Source: Zygnema cylindricum (Eukaryota > Streptophyta > Zygnematophyceae > Zygnematales > Zygnemataceae). Taken from it: DNA of 64,000 nucleotides. The position numbers were made by a program, and so were the translations under genes. The notes under the pieces are model-generated. The model was not told where the DNA came from and did no database searches. It saw only the letters and a program-made list of their open reading frames with translations. Positions 34,744 through 45,455 of the stretch are shown here, piece after piece (positions within the stretch are counted from its first letter, which is position 1; each line of letters starts with the position of its first letter). Location: NCBI GenBank assembly GCA_037447655.1, contig JBBHKE010003506.1, forward strand, positions 1-64,000. Reading direction: 5' to 3'.

Positions 34744-36090
34744 CTATACAAGATTCACTATTTTATTCTCCACTTTTTTTCTAACAAAACTTAATCTTAT
34801 GTCCATATGTTTAGCCTTAAAATGATGTTTTGGATTGGTTGCAATTGCTATGGCCGCTTGATTATCACAAAACACTTCATGCACTCCCTTCTTCATATAC
34901 CCCAGTTCATGCAGCAAGGACTTGACCCACATCAACTCTTTCACAGAAGAACAAGAGGCCATGTACTCAGCCTCCATAGCGGACTGAGCAACCACCTTTT
35001 GTTGCTTACTGCTCCAACAGCAAGCACCTTCCCCAACATACAACACATACCCAGAAGTGCATCGTCTCATAGGTGCGTCCCCATATCTGACGTCACTCCA
35101 AATAGTGATGTCAGTGTGCTCCCCTCCCAAATGCAACCATAACTCACTAGTTCTCACCAGATATCTCATGACTCTTTTGGCTACCTCCCAGTATCTCTTC
35201 CTAGGATCATTAAGACTCCTTCTGAGTACTCCAACTGCTGCCGCTATGTTTGGTCTAGTACAGTTCATAAAATAAATTAAACTTCCTACGACCTGTCTAT
35301 AAGGGATAGACTTCATAAATTCTCTTTCCTCTACACTCATCTGATCGTCTAAGATCATCACTCCTCCTTCTACACTCCCATCACTTCCATTTTTCAAGTC
35401 CATGGGAGTGGTACAACTGTTAGCATTTTCCATCTGGAATTTCTCAAGCATATTACCTATTGCTTCTGACTGAGTAAGTCTAATAATCTTCTTCCCCCTA
35501 TCTCTCTCCATTTGAATCCCCAAAATATATCTTGCTTCCCCTAAATCCTTCATACCAAATCTGCTTCTAAGATCTTTCTTTAACTTATTGATCTTTTCCA
35601 AAAATTTACTCAACATAAGCAAATCATCCACATAAATTGCAATAAAAATGACACCATTCTCATCTTCAAACATATAGGTAGAATGGTCAGAGCTGATACG
35701 GATATATCCCAGACCGGTAAGAAACTCATCTAGTTTCTTATTCCACTGTTGGGGAGCCTGCTTTAGTCCATATAAGGACTTTATGAGCCTGCAGACTTTG
35801 CTTTTTTCTCCTTCTTCCACGAACCCCTCGGGTTGTCTGATGAAAAAATTTTCCTCTAACTCACCATTAAGAAAAGCAGTCTTAATGTCCATCTGGTGTA
35901 TCTCCGTGTCTTCCGCTGCTGCCAGACTGAGGAGAATCCTTACTGATGGGAACCGAACAATTGGAGCAAAGGTCTCCTCATAGTCAATCCCCTCCTTTTG
36001 GGTGAACCCCTTCGCTACCAATCGAGCCTTATATCTCTCAATGGTATTATCTGGGTTCAGTTTTAACCCTAAATACCCATTTACACCCAA
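34744..36090 (-). CDS. C2 reverse transcriptase and RNase H, open 448 codons
   Basis: The intact counterpart of the broken region in element A. Motifs: YKARLVAKGFTQKEGIDYEE, MDIKTAFLNGELEE, SLYGLKQAPQQWNKKLDEFL, YVDDLLMLS, KDLGEARYILGIQ, then RNase H with SSKQQKVVAQSAMEAEYMAS and FCDNQAAIAIATN. RNase H has SDVRYGD where A has SDASYGD. The frame ends shortly after KIVNLV, slightly before the expected end. The ATG is an internal Met. Confidence 0.9.
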   Translation of the reverse strand: MGVNGYLGLKLNPDNTIERYKARLVAKGFTQKEGIDYEETFAPIVRFPSVRILLSLAAAEDTEIHQMDIKTAFLNGELEENFFIRQPEGFVEEGEKSKVCRLIKSLYGLKQAPQQWNKKLDEFLTGLGYIRISSDHSTYMFEDENGVIFIAIYVDDLLMLSKFLEKINKLKKDLRSRFGMKDLGEARYILGIQMERDRGKKIIRLTQSEAIGNMLEKFQMENANSCTTPMDLKNGSDGSVEGGVMILDDQMSVEEREFMKSIPYRQVVGSLIYFMNCTRPNIAAAVGVLRRSLNDPRKRYWEVAKRVMRYLVRTSELWLHLGGEHTDITIWSDVRYGDAPMRRCTSGYVLYVGEGACCWSSKQQKVVAQSAMEAEYMASCSSVKELMWVKSLLHELGYMKKGVHEVFCDNQAAIAIATNPKHHFKAKHMDIRLSFVRKKVENKIVNLV

Positions 36091-36329
36091 TAGGTTTTCC
36101 GTCTGGAGGACAATCCGCTAGTTCCCAAGTATTTGCTTCCATGATAGAAGCCATCTCATCATTTATGGCTCTAATCCATCTTTCTTTCTCTGGACTATTC
36201 ACTGCCTCCGAGTAAGACTGAGGCTCATCAGGGTGAGATAGCTTAGTTACCTTATAAGCGGCTTGATTTTCTTGTAATCTTTTGCTGCTCCTCATTCCTC
36301 AAACTCCGAAGCTGGAATGGATGGAAGTC

Positions 36330-37858
36330 TTAGATTTCTTCTGACTGTCTCATCGTCTCCCCTGTCCATGGAAATGGTTCTTGTCTCGCTTCTTCTATCT
36401 CCTCGAAATCCCTAAGAGTATGTGAGGTTTCCGGTGAGTCTCGTGTATCTTTGATCTCCCTTGAATTTGTAATCACGGTTTCACTCATGTCCCTTTCGAG
36501 AACGACCGAGTTCTCCTCACTTTCGGACTCAAATCTGATCCTTATCTTCTTTCTATATTTGAAGGGGTCAGATGACTTCCCTTCATCCATGACAACTAAG
36601 TGTTTGACCAGAATAATATCTTTCTTTGCTAAGTCATAGACTCTATATCCCTTAACATCCTCATCACATCCCACAAAGTATCCAGGTTTTCCCTTAGCAT
36701 CTAGTTCCAGTTTTTCCTATCCGTGTCAAGACTGTAAACTTGGCTACCAAATACTTTAAGGTGTGAGATATCTGGTTTCCTTCCTACCCATCTCTCATAA
36801 GGTGTCACTCCCTTTACAGCTGAGGTAAGGACTCTATTCTTAATGTAGTTGGTACAGTTCATTGCTTCTCGCCAAAATCTCTTTCCTATTTTCTTGTCTG
36901 CCAACATACTGCATGCACTATCTCCTAGTGTTCGATTCAACCTCTCAGCTACCCCATTTTGTTCCGGGTTATATGGTATAGTTTTTTGGTGCTGCACTCC
37001 CTCATCTCTCAGATATTCCTCAAACTCGTTAGAGGTATATTCCCCCCCATTATCACTCCTTATCCTCTAAATGGGGGTTTCATGCAGCTTCTCATACCAA
37101 GCTTTATATTCTTTGAAGTAAGGTGATTCTTCAGACTTTGTTTTCAGAAAGTAGACTCTAGATTATCTAGACCAGTCATCATTTATTGTCATCATAAACC
37201 TTTTTCCTCCAACCGAAGGTACTTTTGCGGGTCCCCAAATATCTGTGTGGACCAAATCTAACACTTTCTCACCTCTATATGTGGCGGCTTTGGGAAAGGG
37301 AAGTCTGTGAGCCTTACCTTGAGCACAACCACTACAATCATCCATCATTTCATTATCCCCAAACTGAATGCCATCTACTACCCCAAGCTTTTTCATTTCC
37401 CTCAACCTATCAAAATGTACATGCCCCAACAGCTTATGCCAAATCATCACCTTGAGAACACCAACATAGTAAGCATTCTTCTTTTCATTACTCAGGTTAG
37501 GCCTAAACATTCTTTGGCTACCCTTATCTTCCGTGAAGTAAACTTCATCCCCAGACTTAGCTCTAAAGACTCCCAATCTGGTGAAGGTATCAAACTCTTT
37601 GTCATTTAACACAGACATAGAGATAAGATTAGATTTTTACTCAGCTGAGGAATGTAGAGTACATCTGAGAATGTAAGTATAGAAGTCTTACCCTCCATAG
37701 ACTTTCAGATCTATTGATCCCACTAGATCTGTAGTAACCACTCTCCCATCCCCATACTCTATCTCTACAGTAGGTATCTTTCTTAGCTTAGTGAAGAGTT
37801 CTTTATCACGACACATATGCATGGATGCACCTCAGTTGATGATCCATCCTTCCTGTGG
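36330..37858 (-). pseudogene. C2 protease-integrase region, broken
   Basis: The protease site is destroyed (DSGAS replaced by N-stop-GAS near 37830). Integrase pieces follow in shifted frames: WHKLLGHVHF with CSGCAQGK, HTDIWGP, then NPEQNGVAERLNR with the catalytic Glu, then KVFGSQVYS and GYRVYDLAKKD. Stops and frameshifts lie near 37160, 37070 and 36700. Confidence 0.88.
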
Positions 37859-38329
37859 AGCTTCCCGAATTGCTCCAAGGGCACACTTCTGCCTCCGAGG
37901 GATCTCCTTCTTCTCCAGACTCTCGTCAAGAAGAAGCTCCCCATCCTCCTCACATGACTCATCCTCGGTTTCTCCTGTCATTTTAGTAACCACAAGTGCC
38001 TTTTTCTTCCCTTCGGAAGAACCCCCTCCATGGTTCTCTTGGAGCCTCAGCTCCGAGAGCTTGACACAATCTGCTATGAAGTGTCCCGGCTTTTTGCAAA
38101 AATGACAAAGACCCTTTGGGGGCCTCGTTCCCCCAGAATTATCTCTTTCCCCTCTATAAGATTTTTTCAGTTCCTTCCCCCATCGGTCCCCTCCTACTGC
38201 TAAAGCTTGAATGCTCTTTCCTCCTCTCCTAATCTCCAGTGTGTTTTCCTGCACAAGTATCATTCTAACCACTGTGTTCCATTTCGATGAACTATCAGGC
38301 ATTTCCTGTACTCGGTACACTATGTTCTC
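37832..38329 (-). pseudogene. C2 gag C-terminal part
   Basis: Continues the gag frame after element B: MYRVQEMPDSSSKWNTVV, RGGKSIQALAVGGDRW, then zinc knuckle CHFCKKPGHFIADC and the acidic linker before protease. It carries the uninterrupted site of the 738-bp insertion seen in element A. Confidence 0.88.
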
Positions 38330-39523
38330 TGTTGGAATTCAAGTATTTTCTAGGTCTAGAGATTGCAAAATAAAAAGCAAAATAGTAGATATTGACAGCC
38401 TACCTCTAACTCCTCCGCAAGTCCCCACACTTGTCGCAGTCACTGAAGACTGAAGGAGGAGTTAGCCATGGCTGCCTGTGCTGTCTAGAGGGAGACAGAC
38501 AGTTGTTTTATAGGGGGTTTTCTCTAAAAGATAGTTTTGCCAGGTCCAGGATTTGATCCTGGTACCTGCCACTTGTCACACCCGCAATAGCCGGTAGTCT
38601 TATCCAGATAGTCTAAATTGTATTAGATATTATGAGGTATGATATTTATTTAAATAGTTACAATAAGAATAATTCATTTAACTAGAACTATATGCATACT
38701 GCATAGAAACAGTTGTGGAAAGTACGACGTACGGTACGATTACAAAATAAATACCGCGCAGTTTGTTTGACGCCGGAAAGAATACCGCGCAGGTATTTAT
38801 GACGGCCACGATTGAAATCCAAATTTGATCGGACGGCCGCGAAAGATGCCGAGATCGCGGCGTACGATTTTGGCGGTTTGCGATCACCGCCACATTGAGT
38901 GACACGTGGTAACACTACATTGGATTGCGGCAACTCCGGAGATTACGGGAACAAATCCGGATATGACACGTGTCAACATTTTGGCCATGTCGTACAATGG
39001 CCGTACATAAAGTACACCGGCACCTGTACTTTTATGTACGATACAGTAATTTGATTGGTGCCGTACTTCAGTAGATAGAGTTTTAGAGAGGGAATAGGAC
39101 TTAGATAAATTTTGGGTAGGCAGCTGCCTCTCCCAGAGAGCACCCTGTATAAATGGCAAACTTTGGGCAGCCATAACTATCAATTTACTTGACCATTTTC
39201 AGTGATTCTTTTTGCTGTGAACTCAGGGGATTCCAAGCTACACACGGGTGTAGTCGGTCAGAGTTTTTGTCTTCCAGGGTGGCTGTATTTCTAAGGGAAA
39301 GTCAAAGTGGGTGAATGTGTCCAAATCTCATATTCTAACTTTGCATTCTGTGGTGGAACTGAGCACACAGAAAGTGTTATTTCACAAGGGTGAATCTATA
39401 TTGGGGTTCTGAGTGTCAAGGGGTCAGTCATTTGGGTTTATATCAACTTGGATTCGGCACTATCTAGATTAGCTTCTTTTGGATCTGCATACTCTGAGGG
39501 CCAATAGAGGTCTCAGAGTTTCA
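38330..39523 (+). repeat. Element B 5' LTR
   Basis: TGTTGGAATT to GAGTTTCA. U3 dyad arms at 39003-39016 and 39025-39039. A TATAAAT box sits in CTGTATAAATGG near 39146. The LTR-borne gag start is ATA (in CCAATAGAGG) where the 3' LTR keeps ATG. Hairpin 1 is weakened by two mismatches; hairpin 2 is intact. A tRNA-like antisense stretch lies at 38536-38610. Confidence 0.94.
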
Positions 39524-39538
39524 GGTTATGGGCCCACC
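39524..39538 (+). promoter_or_regulatory. Element B primer-binding site
   Basis: GGTTATGGGCCCACC follows the LTR directly, identical to that of element A. It matches the anticodon arm of tRNA-iMet. It is read as protein (VMGPP) in the ancestral gag frame. Confidence 0.82.
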
Positions 39539-41453
39539 ATCTAGGGTGCCTATGTTCGATGGAACAGACTTCACTTATTGGGAGTTTACAATGGCGGGAT
39601 TGCTTTTCGAGAAACACTTATGGGGAATTGTTTCGGGACAAGTGAGATGTCTGCCACCTGGCTTTGAAGGAGCTTACTATGGAGATTTATCTGAGGCTGC
39701 CCAGAATATCATTCGGAGCTCAGATGCAACGGAAGGTGAAGGGAAGAATCTTTCCGTGGATGGGGAAATAGGGGAGAAGGAAAAAGGGACACCTATGGTG
39801 AGGGGAGCTAGGCTCTCAGCTATGGTACCACATGTAGGGATTAAAACTGAAAAAAATGACAGAAAAATATGGGAATACAAAAACACTATAGCAAAACATC
39901 TCATACTTAGATATGTGTCTAAGTCGATAGCTATCACTCTTTTAAGTCTAACCAAGTCTTCAGAGATATCGGAAGTACTAATTCAGATTTATAAGAGTGA
40001 GACTATTCAGAGGCAGCAATTAGTAAATCAGGAAATAGATGCCTATGTTTATAAAGGCGGTAGCATGATAGAGTTTTGCAATGATATTGCTGCGTTATAT
40101 GTTGAGCTAGCTAGTGCGGGATGTGTAGAATCTGAGGAGGGTAAGATTAATACACTACTTATGAAACTCCCAAGTGAGTACGAAAACATTATTTATCGTA
40201 TGCAGGCAATGGATGGCTCCTCATGGACTTGGAGCTTTACCATGGGGATAATTCTTGTAAGGGAAAGCACTTTGGAGCTTCGTAGGGGAAGGGACAGGGT
40301 CAATGCTTTTTCAGCTGGTGGAGATTGGCGGAAGCGTGATGAGAGGAGCGGTGGTGACGAGCGGAAGCGTGATGAGAGGAAGAAAGACAAAGGTAAACCT
40401 TATCGGAACTTTGGTGGAAAAAGAGGGAGAGGAAAAGACACGGGAGCTTTGAAAAAAGGGGTTTGCTTCTTTTGTAGGGAACCGGGTCATTATATGGAGG
40501 AATGCCCATGTTTGGAAAACCTTAGAAGTTGGAATGTGGATGAGGAGGACGAAGATGAAGAGGAGAAAGAGGATGAAGAAAAATTAGAGCTTCTTCACAT
40601 CGGTAGAATGGGGAAGGGAGAAAAGTACACAGAAATTGCTCGAAGGCAACAGTGTGCTTTTGGAGGTATAAGGGAAGTAAAGAGAGAAGAGGTACTTGAG
40701 GATGTCAAGGAGTGTAGAGTATATGATTTAGAAATGAGAAATTCAGATCTAGGATCCATAAGTGAAAACGGGAAAGATAAAATTAATGAGGATAATTTTA
40801 TACACAATAGGGAAACAGAAAACTGGTCGGAAAGGGAGACTTCAACGGATTCCGAGGAAAGGGGAGAAGTGAAACTCGAAGAGGTTTTAAAGGATAGGGG
40901 AGAAGAGAAATATTTGATTAAAGGTTTAGGGGAGAAGAAATATTTATTGGGAACTAAATTAGAAAGTAATAGTGGAAAGAATTCCATGGGAGAGAGTGAG
41001 GGAAGTTCAGAAAATGGGGTAATTATCATGGATAAAAATATGAGTACGAAAGATATAGATCTTATGAGGAACTTAGTGGGGACTAGTGGTTTTTGGGAAT
41101 ATTTGGGGGTGGATGGATTTGACATCACTACTTGGTGTGACGAAGATGTGCCTGTAAAAGGGTTAGCATCTAGGTGTATGTTGCAAATTGGAAATGGGGC
41201 TAGCTATTTGGATCGCAAGAGGGAAATCGGTTTGTGTGTGGATGAAAGAGTGACGAAGTGGATAAAATCTTTGCTTGAATTTAAGAAAAATGGGATGTTA
41301 AATAAAATGTGTGATATAATTATCATTTCAGTTCATTTAATGCACTGTGTTAAATACTTAAGTTTTATGAAAGGAAAAGGAAAAAGGAAAAAGAAAAGGA
41401 AAAAGGGGAGGGGATGTTTGTTTACTTGTTTGTGGGAGTTGAAAGAAAAATAG
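39528..41453 (+). CDS. Element B Gag plus in-frame pol scraps, 641 aa
   Basis: Fully open. The N-terminal 300 residues align with gag of A and C2 (MGPPSRVPMFDG, VYKGGSMIEFCND, MKLPSEYENIIYRMQ). Zinc knuckle CFFCREPGHYMEEC is at residues 313-326. Short pieces matching separate pol regions follow in pol order: RRQQCAFGGIREV (before protease), VKECRVYDLE (integrase end), GLGEKKYLLGTKLE (RT thumb), NGVIIMDKNMSTKD and LVGTSGFWEYLGVDGFDITT (RT/RNase H), KWIKSLLEF (RNase H). No DSGA, DDE or YVDD motif remains. The ancestral start was an ATG in the LTR, now ATA, so translation probably starts at 39528. Likely a structural protein packaged with enzymes from relatives; this is inference. Confidence 0.85.
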   Translation: MGPPSRVPMFDGTDFTYWEFTMAGLLFEKHLWGIVSGQVRCLPPGFEGAYYGDLSEAAQNIIRSSDATEGEGKNLSVDGEIGEKEKGTPMVRGARLSAMVPHVGIKTEKNDRKIWEYKNTIAKHLILRYVSKSIAITLLSLTKSSEISEVLIQIYKSETIQRQQLVNQEIDAYVYKGGSMIEFCNDIAALYVELASAGCVESEEGKINTLLMKLPSEYENIIYRMQAMDGSSWTWSFTMGIILVRESTLELRRGRDRVNAFSAGGDWRKRDERSGGDERKRDERKKDKGKPYRNFGGKRGRGKDTGALKKGVCFFCREPGHYMEECPCLENLRSWNVDEEDEDEEEKEDEEKLELLHIGRMGKGEKYTEIARRQQCAFGGIREVKREEVLEDVKECRVYDLEMRNSDLGSISENGKDKINEDNFIHNRETENWSERETSTDSEERGEVKLEEVLKDRGEEKYLIKGLGEKKYLLGTKLESNSGKNSMGESEGSSENGVIIMDKNMSTKDIDLMRNLVGTSGFWEYLGVDGFDITTWCDEDVPVKGLASRCMLQIGNGASYLDRKREIGLCVDERVTKWIKSLLEFKKNGMLNKMCDIIIISVHLMHCVKYLSFMKGKGKRKKKRKKGRGCLFTCLWELKEK

Positions 41454-41471
41454 ACTAGAAAATAAGGGGAG

Positions 41472-42666
41472 TGTTGGAATTCAAGTATTTTCTAGGTCTA
41501 GAGATTGCAAAATAAAAAGCAAAATAGTAGATATTGACAGCCTGCCTCTAACTCCTCCTCAAGTCCCCACACTTGTCGCAGTCACTGAAGACTGAAGGAG
41601 GAGTTAGCCATGGCTGCCTGTGCTGTCTAGAGGGAGACAGACAGTTGTTTTATAGGGGGTTTTCTCTAAAAGATAGTTTTGTCAGGTCCAGGATTTGATC
41701 CTAGTACCTACCACTTGTCACACCAGCAATAGCCGGTAGTCTTATCCAGATAGTCTAAATTGTATTAGATATTACGAGGTATGATATTTATTTAAATAAA
41801 TACAATAAGAATAATTCATTTAACTAGAACTATATGCATACTGCATAGAAACAGTTGTGGAAAGTACGACGTACGGTACGATTACGAAATAAATACCGCG
41901 CGGTTTGTTTGACGCCGGAAAGAATACCGCGCAAGTATTTATGACGGCCACGATTGAAATCCAAATTTGATCCGACGGCCGCGAAGGATGCCGAGATCGC
42001 GGCGTACGATTTTGGCGGTTTGCGATCACCGCCACATTGAGTGACACGTGGTAACACTACATTGGATTGCGGCAACTCCGGAGATTACGGGAACAAATCC
42101 GGATATGACACGTGTCGACATTTTTGCCATGTCGTACAATGGCCGTACATAAAGTACACCGGCACCTGTACTTTTATGTACGATACAGTAATTTGATTGG
42201 TGCCGTACTTCAGTAGATAGAGTTTTAGAGAGGGAATAGGACTTAGATAAATTTTGGGTAGGCAGCTGCCTCTCCCAGAGAGCACCCTGTATAAATGGCA
42301 AACTTTGGGCAGCCATAACTATCAATTTACTTGACCATTTTCAGTGATTCTTTTTGCTGTGAACTCAGGGGAGTCCAGGCTACACAGAGGTGTAGTCGGT
42401 CAGAGTTTTTGTCTGCCAGGGTGGCTGTATTTCTAAGGGAAAGTCAAAGTGGGTGAATGTGTCCAAATCTCATATTCTAACTTTGCATTCTGTGGTGGAA
42501 CTGAGCACACAGAAAGTGTTATTTCACAGGGGTGAATCTATATTGGGGTTCTGACTGTCAAAGGGGTCAGTCATTTGGTTTTATATCAACTTGGAGTCGG
42601 CACTATCTAGATAAGCTTCTTTTGGATCTGCATACTCTGAGGGCCAATGGAGGTCTCAGAGTTTCA
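41472..42666 (+). repeat. Element B 3' LTR
   Basis: Nearly identical to the 5' LTR; most differences are G/A or C/T. It retains ATGGAGGTCTCAGAGTTTCA at its end, encoding the ancestral gag start. A tRNA-like antisense stretch lies at 41678-41752. Confidence 0.95.
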
Positions 42667-42671
42667 TTCTC

Positions 42672-43289
42672 AAACTCATTTGGTAACTTCATGATAAGAG
42701 TGTTAACTTTCATTTTCATTGTGCCTGTCCACCCGGCACTTTCCATCTCCATATACAAACAAGAAAGATCATAACACTAATCTAACATCTTTCCTCCTTT
42801 GTAAGTGTAACTCACTAGTTTTTGCTCAGTCAACAGGAGCTCCAGAATAGTTCCAGCTCTGTAAATCTCCACCAAACTCACCCACAACTCCTCGGCCTTG
42901 TAAATGTGAAGATGAGGGGTGGCCAAAGCTTGAGTGAGGTGCCTCAGAATGAAGTTCTTGGCAGCCATGTTTACACTCTCCCACATTTGAGTATCGTTCT
43001 CCACGGTCTTCACGGTCGCCACTCCCAATACTGTGGCAATAGGAGTGAGGGTTGTCTCCTTCCCTTTCTCCTTTTCGGAAACACTGCTGTCCCCATCATT
43101 TGCCTCCTCCGCTGAGGAAGCCATAGCTGTAGGAAACCTTACTCCTGAGTTCCTAAAGGTGGACGTTTCACATGTCCACTGAAGATACCCCAGTATCGTT
43201 TTTCGCACAAAGCTCCCATCATCATGGCTTCCCAATAGATGAATCGAGATCCATTGAAGGTGGGCACCCTAGAGGGTAGGCCCATAACT
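42672..43289 (-). pseudogene. C2 gag N-terminal part and primer site
   Basis: Minus-strand reading begins at the primer site AGTTATGGGCCTACC (43289 leftward; two changes from A and B), then the gag N-terminus. An open stretch at 43235-42777 has EEANDGDSSVSEKEKGKET and LRHLTQALATPHLHIYK. A stop near 42777 and the element B insertion at 42667 interrupt it. Confidence 0.86.
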
Positions 43290-44350
43290 TGCAATTCTGT
43301 GTCCTCCATTAGACTACAGAATACAGGAAGCCTCTAGATAGTTATTAACTAACCCACTTTCAATGGCAACCACTGCTACCCAAGCAGGCAAGCACAAAAT
43401 TTGATTGCACCCTTCTGCAGTTTGGACTCCCTGAGTCCGTAGAAAAAGAAATTTCTGAAAACGCCCAACCGAGCAATAAGTTATAGGGTGGCAAAGATGT
43501 CAATTTATACAAACTCTGAGAGAGAGAGAGGACTATCTACCAAGTTTTTCCTAAGTCCTAGTTTTTCCTAAGTCCTAGTTTTTCCTAGTTCTCTCTCACA
43601 GCTCCTATCTACTGCCTGTACAAACCAATCGCAACACTGTATAGTACCAAAAAGTACTACTGCCGATGTACTTTCTTTACGGCCTCTGTACGACAAGGCC
43701 ATTAAGCGGTTGTGTGTCCATTTTCCACTCATCTGTACGTTCATCGAAATTCCCGCGAACGAATATCGTCTCTCCACGTGGCGCCAGGTCATGCCACGTC
43801 ACTAAATGCCAAAGTGACCATTCCGGGATTTCGGCGATGATGTGCGCCGTTAGATTTGCCGCGAAGTTTAATCTCAGCCGTAATAAATACTTGCGCGAAA
43901 CTTGTTTCGCTGTCGAAACAAAATGCGCGATATCCGTTTCAAATGAGTACAGTACTTCGTACTTTGTAAAACTGTATCTATGCGTGGCGTAAAGAGTTTG
44001 AATTAAATGATTTCTGTATAACACAATAGTTTAAATATTAATGAAACCGTATATCTCCTAACGGACTTCTAAGACAGACTAGTTAGAGCTAACGGCTACG
44101 CTGCGTTCTGCCGGTCGGGGGTTCGAGTCCTGTCGGACTCAACCTTTTGTTGAGAGTGACTTAAGTCACTCTTTAGTCCTTCCTATGGAGCTGAGGCAGC
44201 CATGGCTCCATTGCTCTCTCTCTCTCCTTCAGTGACTACAACAAGTATGTGGGCGAGAGAGAAGAGATAGAGGCAGGCTGCCTACATTTTCTTTATATGT
44301 TTTCTGCTAATTAATTTGGCCACAAGTACAGTAAACTTCTTATTTCAGCA
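43290..44350 (-). repeat. C2 5' LTR
   Basis: 1,061 bp; on the minus strand it starts TGCTGAAATAAG (TGTTG mutated to TGCTG) and ends GAATTGCA. A tRNA-like stretch with an exact GGTTCGAGTCC B box lies on the plus strand at 44070-44142. The leader hairpins are partly degraded. Confidence 0.93.
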
Positions 44351-44744
44351 TTGCCGGTATTACAATCAGACTTTTATTTTGACCTTGGTCATGGGGTGGT
44401 TGGGCGAGAGGGCCCCGGTAGTATCTGAACATACCGATGACCTTACCGTGGCCCAAGAGACCGCCGTGGTGAATAACGCCGACAGGGTGGGAAAATTCTC
44501 GGATAAGTCGCGACAGGCCATGGCCGCGTGTCGGGTTTTCGTGGCACGGGGTTAACTTATGGGAGTGCGTGGTGTAGCGGTCGCCGGCGCCATAGAATCG
44601 CCACAAAGCAAAATTCCATTACAGCATAGTTTACCGCTCTCGCCCCAACACATTCTCTCCTTGAGAACTTGCGCTAACATTTCCGTAGTGGACACGCCGT
44701 GTTCCTCCATGCTGTCGAGTCACGGGGGAATGCTCCGATACTAG
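44351..44744 (-). pseudogene. G3 leader and start of gag, diverged
   Basis: On the minus strand the 44660-44744 part matches the G2 leader: primer-like CTAGTATCGGAGCA, TGACTCGACAGCAT, ATGTTAGCGCAAGTT. From about 44650 leftward the sequence no longer aligns with G2 gag, so the intervening 300 bases are either a different gag lineage or a rearrangement. Confidence 0.6.
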
Positions 44745-45239
44745 TGTAAAAGGGACAGTAATTGTCAACACCACAATCCACCACAATGCACAGCGGAAAG
44801 CTCCAAGGATCTTCCCGTAGCAACAGTAGGCGCACACAGCAATGACAGATAAGATTGCGCTTTATTACTCGAGAGAGGATTACAAGATTCAGCGCTCGCT
44901 GCGAAGGTCTAGTCAAAGAGTCTGTCTCGTACTACGTCTGTCTCACTATTTAAACTAACTAACTGCTAGTCAACCCAATACTGCACAAATGTACACGTGG
45001 ACCTTCGCGGTCAACCGAGATCTATCCAAGGTATCCTTCCAGAACCATACGGTAAAATCTACATTCTGCGGCGTTGCTATATTGCTACGCTGCGTTGCTA
45101 TGCTGCGCTACGCTATTCTACTAAGTTGTTATGCTGCTATGTTGCGCTGATCTGGAATCGCAGCTGCGCTGCTCTGCAACTGCAACTATAGCAGCCGAGT
45201 TTCTAGCCACTAAGTTCCCAACCTTGTAACCCTGTTACA
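44745..45239 (-). repeat. G3 5' LTR
   Basis: 495 bp; on the minus strand it starts TGTAACAGGG and ends CCTTTTACA. It is homologous over its length to the G2 LTR (26373-26852) with many differences. The matching TG...CA ends in two copies confirm the LTR borders. Confidence 0.9.
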
Positions 45240-45455
45240 CTCCCTCTCCTTCTCCCTCTCCCTCTCTCCCTCTCTCCCCCTCTCTCCCTCTCTCCCCCTC
45301 TCTCCCTCCCCCTCTCTCCTTCTCGCTCTCCCTCTCTCCCTCTCTCCCCCTCTCCCCTCCCTCTCCCTCTCCCTTTCCCTCTCCCTCTCCCTCTCCCTCC
45401 CTCTCCCCTCTCTCCCTCTCCCCCTCTCTCTCTCACCCACCATTTCTCTCCTCTC
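45240..45455 (+). repeat. CT-rich microsatellite
   Basis: Imperfect CTCTCC/CTCCCT repeats, almost pure pyrimidine on the plus strand, starting directly at the G3 LTR edge. A long Arg/Glu/Gly-rich frame on the other strand is a by-product of the repeat. Confidence 0.93.

Larger units (their letters stand above)
38330..42666 (+). mobile_element. Copia element B, non-autonomous, nested in C2
   Basis: LTRs 38330-39523 and 41472-42666, about 1,195 bp each, differing by roughly 2% by hand count. Duplication TTCTC at 38325-38329 and 42667-42671. The 1.95-kb interior holds one open frame and no intact protease, integrase or RT. Primer site GGTTATGGGCCCACC begins at 39524, and a polypurine tract ends at 41471. 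This is the youngest-looking element in the window. Confidence 0.95.
33571..44350 (-). mobile_element. Copia element C2 (family A relative), antisense, nested in G3
   Basis: 3' LTR at 33571-34619 and 5' LTR at 43290-44350, with gag to RNase H between. Flanks are CTGCC (left) and TTGCC (right), a 5-bp duplication with one change; G2 has GGCAA at the matching gag site. Without element B its length is about 6.4 kb, close to element A without its own insertions. Its gag is split at 38329/42667 by element B. Confidence 0.93.
30353..45239 (-). mobile_element. G3: antisense Ty3/gypsy element, split by Copia C2
   Basis: Reading from right to left: 5' LTR (44745-45239), primer site and gag start, interruption by C2 (33571-44350), then gag, protease, RT, RNase H and integrase to 30353. 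The order matches G2, and the coding parts are better preserved. It is truncated just after the second catalytic Asp of integrase (SDR). No 3' LTR is present, so no target duplication can be assigned. Confidence 0.9.
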
